In this document: positions 13,578-18,398 of the stretch, in pieces | Layout of the letters: every line of letters begins with the position of its first letter | Numbering within the stretch: position 1 is the first letter of the stretch | Assembly (NCBI GenBank): GCA_905193485.1 | Contig: CAJJOX010000019.1 | Coordinates: 1-18,398, forward strand | Origin: an uncultured Porphyromonadaceae bacterium | Lineage (GTDB): Bacteria; Bacteroidota; Bacteroidia; Bacteroidales; Muribaculaceae | DNA: 18,398 nt | Direction: 5' to 3' | Notes under the pieces: model-generated | Told to the model about the DNA's origin: nothing | The model's input: the letters and a program-made list of their open reading frames with translations, nothing else | Databases searched by the model: none | Program-made: the position numbers and the translations under genes

Positions 13578-14536
13578 CACTCAGTGAATATCTTGGCATC
13601 ATAGAGCAAAAATTGAAATCGCTAAACTATCCTTCGGCACCTGCCGGACTGTATGAGCCTATAGCTTACACGCTCGACGGCGGGGGCAAACGGCTGCGCC
13701 CCGTGCTGACACTCGCCGCTTGCGAGGCTTTCGGGGGGGAGGCATCGACGGCTGTCAACCAGGCCGCGGCCGTGGAGATGTTTCATAATTTCACCCTGCT
13801 TCATGACGATGTGATGGACGGCGCGGATATGCGCCGGGGTCGTCCTACGGTGCATCTGAAATGGGACGACCGCACCGCCATCCTTTCGGGTGACGCGATG
13901 CTTACGCTTGCCGGCATCCTCGTGCGCCGCGACTGTCAGCCCGACAAAGCCGTGGCGGCGTCAGATCTTCTCGACCGCACGGCAATGGAGGTCTACGAAG
14001 GACAGCAATATGATATGGATTTCGAGCGGCGTTCGGATGTGACGGTACGGGAATATCTCGAGATGATACGACTCAAGACCTCGGTGCTTCTGGGTTGCGC
14101 ATGCCGCATGGGCGCGCTGATGGCTGATGCTTCGCAACAGGATGCGGATGCCATGTATGACTATGGAGTGCTTCTGGGCCTCGCATTTCAGCTCCAGGAC
14201 GACTGGCTCGACACCTATGGCGATCCTATCGTGTTCGGCAAAGAGATCGGCGGCGACATCATCAACGATAAAAAGACATGGCTCCTGATCACGGCGCTTC
14301 AGGAAGATGCCGGGGGGGCGCTTCTGAAGGAGATGTCGACGCCATCCGCACCGGCTGAAAAGATTCGCCGGGTAAAGGAGGTTTATGATCGTCTTGACCT
14401 CAGCCGCCGCTGTCATGAATTGATCGACCACTATGTCGACCGTGCCGTGGCAGCTCTCGGCAATGTCGACATCACTCCTGCCGCACGTGACTTTTTCACG
14501 ATCATAGCGGAGAAATCACGTACACGCACTCATTGA
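13571..14536 (+). CDS. Trans-isoprenyl diphosphate synthase (polyprenyl synthetase family)
   Basis: A 321-residue enzyme that extends allylic diphosphates with isopentenyl diphosphate. Motifs in order: GGGKRLRP (37-44), first Asp-rich motif LLHDDVMD (Asp79, Asp80, Asp83) followed by MRRGRPTVH, Lys169-Thr170, second Asp-rich motif QLQDDWLD (Asp210, Asp211, Asp214) and DKKTW near 233-237. The first motif is the uninserted DDxxD form, unlike the DDxxxxD of E. coli IspA. Phe75, five residues before it, suggests a short to medium product such as farnesyl or geranylgeranyl diphosphate, but chain length cannot be fixed. The leader is about 23 bases. tatD starts 6 bases after the stop, forming an operon. 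Confidence 0.94.
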   Translation: MQTLSEYLGIIEQKLKSLNYPSAPAGLYEPIAYTLDGGGKRLRPVLTLAACEAFGGEASTAVNQAAAVEMFHNFTLLHDDVMDGADMRRGRPTVHLKWDDRTAILSGDAMLTLAGILVRRDCQPDKAVAASDLLDRTAMEVYEGQQYDMDFERRSDVTVREYLEMIRLKTSVLLGCACRMGALMADASQQDADAMYDYGVLLGLAFQLQDDWLDTYGDPIVFGKEIGGDIINDKKTWLLITALQEDAGGALLKEMSTPSAPAEKIRRVKEVYDRLDLSRRCHELIDHYVDRAVAALGNVDITPAARDFFTIIAEKSRTRTH

Positions 14537-14542
14537 CAGGTC

Positions 14543-15337
14543 ATGTTGATCGACACCCACACCCATCTTTATCTTTCTGAATTTGCCGACGACGTATCGC
14601 CTGACCCGACCGGAGCCGCAGCCGTGCGCCGTGCCCTTGATGCCGGCGTGGGGCATATGATATTTCCCAATGTCGATCTTCAGACTGTAGCGCCGATGAA
14701 AAAGCTGCATGCGGCCATTCCCGGCATCACGTCGATGGCCATGGGGTTTCATCCGACTGAGGTCGATGGGCAGTGGCGCGATTCGCTGGCGCGGATAGAA
14801 GGCGAATTTGACTGCGGTGAGCGTTTCGTGGCCGTGGGCGAGATAGGCATTGATCTTTATTGGGACAAGACGTTCGAACAGCAGCAGATGCAGGCTCTGG
14901 AGCAGCAGATGCGGTGGGCTGTCGACCGTGATCTGCCGGTGATAATCCATTGTCGCGACGGGCTCGACCAGACGCTCGAAGTGCTTCAGGCATTTCCCGG
15001 ATCACGGGGCGTGATGCACAGTTTCGGCGGCACTCCGCAGGATGTGGAGCGGGTGCGACGCGTTGTCGACTATTATTTCGGTATCAACGGCATCGTGACG
15101 TTTAAAAATTCCCGGCTCCGCGATTCCCTTCAGGCCATCGGCATCGGCCGTATGCTTCTTGAAACCGATTCACCTTATCTTGCGCCGGTGCCCCACAGAG
15201 GCAAACGAAACGAAAGCGCCTACATCGTGTCGACGGCCGCTTACGTGGCTCAGCATCTTGGCTTAAGCAATGAAGCGATAGCCGAGGCCACGGCTTCAAA
15301 CGCAAGATCTCTTTTCAGAATTATTGCTGTCCGATAA
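14543..15337 (+). CDS. tatD: TatD-family metal-dependent hydrolase (C-terminus altered by IS insertion)
   Basis: A 264-residue amidohydrolase-fold protein related to TatD 3'-5' exonucleases. Metal ligands are all present: His6 and His8 (DTHTHLY), Glu100 (VGEIGIDLYW), His136 (VIIHCRDG), His159 (MHSFGGT) and Asp209 (LLETDSPYLAP). It lies 6 bases after the prenyl synthase gene. The last four residues (IAVR) and the TAA stop are encoded by the left terminal repeat of the IS element that begins at 15322. Joining the sequence beyond the IS at the 9-bp duplication restores an ending RSLFRI with stop TAG, so the ancestral protein had 260 residues. The catalytic core is untouched and activity should be kept. 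Confidence 0.93.
   Translation: MLIDTHTHLYLSEFADDVSPDPTGAAAVRRALDAGVGHMIFPNVDLQTVAPMKKLHAAIPGITSMAMGFHPTEVDGQWRDSLARIEGEFDCGERFVAVGEIGIDLYWDKTFEQQQMQALEQQMRWAVDRDLPVIIHCRDGLDQTLEVLQAFPGSRGVMHSFGGTPQDVERVRRVVDYYFGINGIVTFKNSRLRDSLQAIGIGRMLLETDSPYLAPVPHRGKRNESAYIVSTAAYVAQHLGLSNEAIAEATASNARSLFRIIAVR
15313..15321 (+). repeat. Left copy of IS target site duplication (9 bp)
   Basis: TTTCAGAAT directly left of the left terminal repeat is repeated exactly at 16757-16765 directly right of the right terminal repeat. This is within the range known for IS4-family elements. Confidence 0.9.
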
Positions 15338-15339
15338 AA
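15322..15339 (+). repeat. IS left terminal inverted repeat (18 bp)
   Basis: TATTGCTGTCCGATAAAA, identical to the reverse complement of 16739-16756. It also encodes the new TatD end (IAVR and TAA). Confidence 0.93.
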
Positions 15340-15361
15340 ATTTTTGAGTCGAGTAAAAATT

Positions 15362-15395
15362 AGGACTGATTCCATTTGCAGGAGTCAGTCCTTTT
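15362..15395 (+). terminator. Terminator inside the IS left end
   Basis: GGACTGATTCC (15363-15373) pairs with GGAGTCAGTCC (15381-15391) through 11 pairs with one G-T wobble, around a 7-base loop, followed by TTTTGGTTATTTT. It would stop transcripts entering from tatD and so limit transposase made by read-through. Confidence 0.75.
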
Positions 15396-15430
15396 GGTTA
15401 TTTTGGTTTCGCCAAAAATCAAATTAACCA

Positions 15431-16660
15431 ATGCGCAAAAATAGTCATTTTAGCGGACAGCCGCTCTATGGTCAGGTTATAAAATTGCTTGACAAGTCAA
15501 AAATTCTTCAATTCAGCCGCGAAAACGGAGGAGAACGGTACGTCAAGCACTTCAGCTGCTGGATTCATCTGGTGGTAATGCTCTATGCCGTGATAATGCG
15601 TTTCGACTCATTGCGGGAGATAACAGCGAGTCTGCTTGCCGAGACACGCAAACTGGCACACCTGGGCATCACATTCAAGATTGGACGCAGCACGCTCGCC
15701 GACGCCAACAAAAGGCGTCCGGAGGCCATATTTGAGGCCATATACCGTGATTTATACGCCACTTACCGCCATGTCCTTTCCTCGGACAGCCGCAGCCGCA
15801 AGACCCCGAAATGGATGAAACGGCTGCAAATCATCGACTCCACGACAATAACGCTGTTCTCAAACCTACTGTTCAAGGGTGTGGGACGACATCCAAAGAC
15901 AGGTAAGAAGAAAGGCGGTATTAAAGTCCATACGGTCATCCACGCCAACGAAGGCGTTCCTTCTGACATAAAGTTCACGTCGGCGGCCACAAACGACTCG
16001 TTCATGCTCAAGCCGTCGACGCTTTCCAAAGGAGATATAATGGCAATGGACCGCGCATATATCGACTATGAGAAATTCGAGCAACTTACACAACGCGGAG
16101 TGACATATGTCACAAAAATGAAGAGAAATCTGAAATACACAGTATTGTCAGATACGATGTATCAGTCTCCGGACGGTCTTATGGAGGTCAGAATTCAGAA
16201 TGTGGAGTTCACAAAACAAAAAAAAGACGGAAAGACGATACACCATAAATCGCGGATAATCACTTATGTGGATATCAAAAAGCGCAAACTCATGTCTCTG
16301 TTGACCAACGATATGGAGTCTGATCCGGAAGAAATCATAGCCATATACCGCCAACGATGGGAGATTGAGCTGCTTTTCAAGCAGATGAAGCAGAATTTTC
16401 CGCTGAAATACTTTTATGGAGAAAGCGCCAACGCCATCAAAATCCAGATATGGGTGACGTTGATTGCAAATCTGCTGCTTATGGTGATGCAGAAGGGATT
16501 GAAGCGGAAATGGAGTTTTTCCGGGTTGGCCACAATGGTACGGATCACGCTGATGTACTACGTTGACTTCCACAGTCTCTTCAACAATCCCGAAAAGGAG
16601 TGGGAAATCATCCTTTCCGAAGCCTCGGGAGCACCTCCCGAACCATCGCTTTTTGACTGA
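15431..16660 (+). CDS. IS4-family transposase
   Basis: A 409-residue DDE transposase. The N-terminal region (SGQPLYGQVIKLL, then RYVKHFSCWIHLVVMLYAV, residues 8-53) matches the DUF4372 domain of Bacteroidota IS4 transposases. Catalytic acidic residues appear in QIIDSTTI (Asp136) and AMDRAYIDY (Asp207). The third lies in the IS4 signature Y-x2-R-x3-E-x6-K, here Tyr306, Arg309, Glu313, Lys320. The frame is full length, without frameshift, so the enzyme is probably active. ATG 15431 lies after the internal terminator, and no strong promoter is visible between them, which fits tight control of expression. Confidence 0.95.
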   Translation: MRKNSHFSGQPLYGQVIKLLDKSKILQFSRENGGERYVKHFSCWIHLVVMLYAVIMRFDSLREITASLLAETRKLAHLGITFKIGRSTLADANKRRPEAIFEAIYRDLYATYRHVLSSDSRSRKTPKWMKRLQIIDSTTITLFSNLLFKGVGRHPKTGKKKGGIKVHTVIHANEGVPSDIKFTSAATNDSFMLKPSTLSKGDIMAMDRAYIDYEKFEQLTQRGVTYVTKMKRNLKYTVLSDTMYQSPDGLMEVRIQNVEFTKQKKDGKTIHHKSRIITYVDIKKRKLMSLLTNDMESDPEEIIAIYRQRWEIELLFKQMKQNFPLKYFYGESANAIKIQIWVTLIANLLLMVMQKGLKRKWSFSGLATMVRITLMYYVDFHSLFNNPEKEWEIILSEASGAPPEPSLFD

Positions 16661-16687
16661 GGGGGCTTATAAAATGAAAAAGAAGAC

Positions 16688-16715
16688 TCGAACACCGTAA
16701 AATCAGTGCTCGAGC
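16688..16715 (+). terminator. Hairpin after the transposase gene
   Basis: CTCGAACAC pairs with GTGCTCGAG with one A-C mismatch around a 10-base loop, between the transposase stop and the right terminal repeat. The T-run after it is weak (CCATACTTTATT). A possible transcript end or protective structure. Confidence 0.4.
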
Positions 16716-16738
16716 CATACTTTATTGCGTTATCTGAG

Positions 16739-16756
16739 TTTTATCGGACAGCAATA
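16739..16756 (-). repeat. IS right terminal inverted repeat (18 bp)
   Basis: Exact reverse complement of the left terminal repeat at 15322-15339. Confidence 0.93.
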
Positions 16757-16765
16757 TTTCAGAAT
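16757..16765 (+). repeat. Right copy of IS target site duplication (9 bp)
   Basis: TTTCAGAAT, identical to 15313-15321. The bases after it (ATAG, 16766-16769) complete the displaced original last codon and stop codon of tatD. Confidence 0.9.
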
Positions 16766-16858
16766 ATAGTGCATTCCCTTGCCGTGAAGCCGGACGCATT
16801 CATTTCGTCGGGTCATTAAGGTTTCCGGCGGTTTGAATTCCGGCGTGACGGATGCGCT

Positions 16859-16907
16859 GAAACAATATGCGCCCCGGCATTGTGTTTGCCGGAGCGCATA
16901 TTGTTTC
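16859..16907. terminator. Bidirectional terminator between tatD and nqrF
   Basis: A 21-bp stem with a single mismatch (16859-16879 with 16887-16907) and a 7-base loop. The outer part, GAAACAATATGCGC, gives T-rich sequence on both exit sides (ATTGTTTC). It lies 20 bases after the nqrF stop on the minus strand and, before the IS arrived, 89 bases after the tatD stop on the plus strand. Confidence 0.75.
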
Positions 16908-16927
16908 GTGGCGGTTACTGAAGCTTA

Positions 16928-18232
16928 TCAGCCGCCGAAGTTGTCGTAATGGATGTCTTCGGGGTTGACGCCGAGGCTGTCGAGCATTTTGTTGACGGCG
17001 GCGCTCATCGGGCCGGGGCCGCACATGTAGTATTCGATATCTTCCGGATTCTCGTGGTCTTTCAGATAGGTGTCGTAGATCACCTGATGCACGAAGCCGG
17101 GTGTGTATTTCACGCCGGCGGCATCGGCTGCCGGGTCGGGGCGGTCAAGGGCGAGATGGAAGTGGAAATTGGGGAATTCTTTTTCAAGCTGAAGGAAATC
17201 GTCGAGATAGAACACTTCATTGAGTGCGCGTGCGCCGTAGAAATAGTTCATCACGCGATCGGTGGTGTGCAGCGTTTTTGTCATGTGCATGATCTGGGCG
17301 CGCAGGGGAGCCATGCCGGCGCCGCCGCCTATCCACATCATCTCTTTCTTGGAGTTGAAGATCGGGTGGAAATCGCCGTAAGGGCCGCTCATGAGCACCT
17401 TGTCGCCGGGTTTGAGGGTGAAAATGTAGCTTGAGGCTATGCCGGGCATCACATCCTGGAAGCCCACTTGAGGTTTCGGTTTGAACGGCGGAGTGGCAAT
17501 GCGGACGGTGAGCATGAAGCGGTCGCCCTCGGCCGGATAGTTGGCCATCGAATAGGCGCGCACTGTCGTTTCGTCGTTGTGGCATTTGAGGGAGAAAAGC
17601 CCGAATTTTTCCCACGCGGGGAGATATTCGGCTCCGATCGAAGCTTTGTCGATGTCCTTGTCGTAGTCCATCGAGTAGGGTGGAATTTTGATTTGTGCGT
17701 AGCTGCCGGGGATGAAGTCCATGTGTTCTCCTTCGGGAAGCGCCACGATGAATTCCTTGATGAATGTCGAAACGTTGTTGTTTGACACAACGGTGCATTC
17801 ATATTCTTTGATGTCGAGCACCGAGGCCGGCACGCCGATCTCCATATCCTCCTTCACTTTCACCTGGCAGGCAAGGCGCCAGTTGTCTTTCATCTCCTTA
17901 CGGCTGAAGTGGACGGTTTCGGTGGGTAGGATCTGGCCGCCCCCTTCAAACACCTGCACCTTGCATTGGCCGCAGCTGCCTTTGCCGCCACAGGCCGAGG
18001 GGAGAAACACGTTGTTGTCGGCCATGGTCGTGAGCAGCGGTTTGCCTGACGTGGCCTCGACTTTTGTGTCTTTGTTGATGGTGATGGTCACTTTGCCGCT
18101 GTGCACGAGGAAGTGTTTGGCGGTGAGCAGGATGGCCACCAGTATGAGGGTGATTATCAGGAATATGCCCACGCCCGATATGATTGTGAGTGAAGCGGGC
18201 GACTGGGCTGTCAGTATCAAGCTGTGTATCAT
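16928..18232 (-). CDS. nqrF: Na+-translocating NADH:quinone reductase subunit F
   Basis: A 434-residue subunit that takes electrons from NADH into the Na+-NQR complex of the inner membrane. One N-terminal transmembrane helix (about 15-38) is followed by a 2Fe-2S ferredoxin domain with Cys81, Cys87, Cys90 and Cys122 (ACGGKGSCGQC and RLACQV). Then comes the FAD domain with RAYSMANYP (225-233) and the NADH domain with WIGGGAGMAPLRAQI (300-314) and MCGPGPM (403-409). The ending DNFGG is typical. It starts 6 bases after the nqrE stop, and a strong hairpin follows, so it is the last gene of the nqr operon. Length and motifs are complete. Confidence 0.97.
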   Translation of the reverse strand: MIHSLILTAQSPASLTIISGVGIFLIITLILVAILLTAKHFLVHSGKVTITINKDTKVEATSGKPLLTTMADNNVFLPSACGGKGSCGQCKVQVFEGGGQILPTETVHFSRKEMKDNWRLACQVKVKEDMEIGVPASVLDIKEYECTVVSNNNVSTFIKEFIVALPEGEHMDFIPGSYAQIKIPPYSMDYDKDIDKASIGAEYLPAWEKFGLFSLKCHNDETTVRAYSMANYPAEGDRFMLTVRIATPPFKPKPQVGFQDVMPGIASSYIFTLKPGDKVLMSGPYGDFHPIFNSKKEMMWIGGGAGMAPLRAQIMHMTKTLHTTDRVMNYFYGARALNEVFYLDDFLQLEKEFPNFHFHLALDRPDPAADAAGVKYTPGFVHQVIYDTYLKDHENPEDIEYYMCGPGPMSAAVNKMLDSLGVNPEDIHYDNFGG

Positions 18233-18238
18233 CGTTGA

Positions 18239-18398
18239 TTAAATTTTAATGCCGAGGAAGCTCATGAATGCTATGCCCATGAGTGCGGTGAGTATAAACG
18301 TGATGCCGATGCCGCGCAGCGGTTTCGGAATGTTGGAATAAGTCGCGAGGCGTTCGCGGATGGCGGCGATGGCCACTATGGCCAGAAGCCATCCGAGT
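18239..18398 (-). CDS. nqrE: Na+-translocating NADH:quinone reductase subunit E (partial, C-terminus)
   Basis: The frame is open to the right edge and ends at TAA (18241-18239), giving the last 52 residues. [20 protein letters not shown], followed by [30 protein letters not shown], is the conserved C-terminal part of NqrE, with two transmembrane segments around the loop PKPLRG. NqrE is a six-helix membrane subunit that helps hold the 2Fe-2S centre shared with NqrD. The order nqrE-nqrF is the standard one. The N-terminal part lies outside the window. Confidence 0.93.
   Translation of the reverse strand, partial: LGWLLAIVAIAAIRERLATYSNIPKPLRGIGITFILTALMGIAFMSFLGIKI

Larger units (their letters stand above)
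15322..16756 (+). mobile_element. Complete IS4-family insertion sequence, 1435 bp
   Basis: The element is bounded by perfect 18-bp inverted repeats: TATTGCTGTCCGATAAAA at 15322-15339 and its reverse complement at 16739-16756, each flanked by a 9-bp target duplication TTTCAGAAT. It carries one intact transposase gene, an inward-facing terminator near the left end that blocks read-through from tatD, and a weak hairpin near the right end. Intact ends, duplication and open frame point to a recent insertion. It lies at the last codon of tatD. Confidence 0.95.

Noticed and set aside
16688..16715. Possible right-end att or recombination site in the IS
   Set aside because: The element has standard terminal repeats and a target duplication, so the hairpin is more simply a transcript end.
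1..18398. CRISPR arrays, prophage genes, restriction or toxin-antitoxin systems
   Set aside because: No regularly spaced repeats and no hallmark proteins of these systems were found on either strand.

Overview
The window looks like chromosomal DNA of a gut Bacteroidales bacterium, most likely Muribaculaceae-like. This is inferred from several signs: promoter-type boxes fitting the Bacteroidota primary-sigma pattern (TTTG, about 20 bp, TAnnTTTG) in front of many genes; almost no Shine-Dalgarno sequences; a secreted protease with a type IX secretion C-terminal domain; a Na+-pumping NADH:quinone reductase (nqr) locus; an IS4-family transposase of the kind common in Bacteroidota; and a DUF6249-like membrane protein beside an ECF sigma gene. 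The species cannot be fixed from sequence reading alone.

Layout. 1-500: the end of an unidentified gene, a terminator, and a 97-residue hypothetical protein. 530-4333: accessory and stress genes, namely an NlpE-like lipoprotein (-), a two-gene gdx plus Nim-like flavoprotein operon (-), a long AT-rich gap, and an AraC-family regulator (-) divergent from a nitroreductase (+). 4411-4574: tRNA-Pro(UGG) (-) with its own consensus promoter and terminator. 4688-6121: cardiolipin synthase (-). 6241-7547: the ribosomal operon rpsF-rpsR-rplI (-) with promoter and terminator. 7731-9959: a type IX-secreted subtilisin-like protease (-). 10124-11044: a 55-residue basic protein (-) and a 184-residue membrane-anchored protein (+), both of unknown function. 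11219-13457: an ECF sigma gene (+) converging on a three-gene operon (-) of a DUF6249-like membrane protein, a second ECF sigma factor and a small two-helix membrane protein with overlapping reading frames. 13526-15337: a prenyl diphosphate synthase and a TatD hydrolase (+). 15322-16756: an intact IS4-family element. 16859-18398: nqrF and the end of nqrE (-).

How the parts relate. The ribosomal, tRNA, isoprenoid, tatD and nqr genes are housekeeping. The gdx/Nim and AraC/nitroreductase genes look like small detoxification or redox-stress modules. The two adjoining ECF sigma genes suggest an envelope or stress signalling locus in which the flanking membrane proteins may act as sensors or anti-sigma factors; that is inference.

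The clearest structural discovery is the IS element. It has perfect 18-bp terminal inverted repeats and a 9-bp target duplication, and it sits exactly at the last codon of tatD, so that its left terminal repeat supplies a new stop codon and lengthens TatD by four residues. I found no CRISPR array, phage, toxin-antitoxin or recognisable defence system. The best candidates for undescribed biology are the 55-residue basic protein and the double ECF sigma locus.
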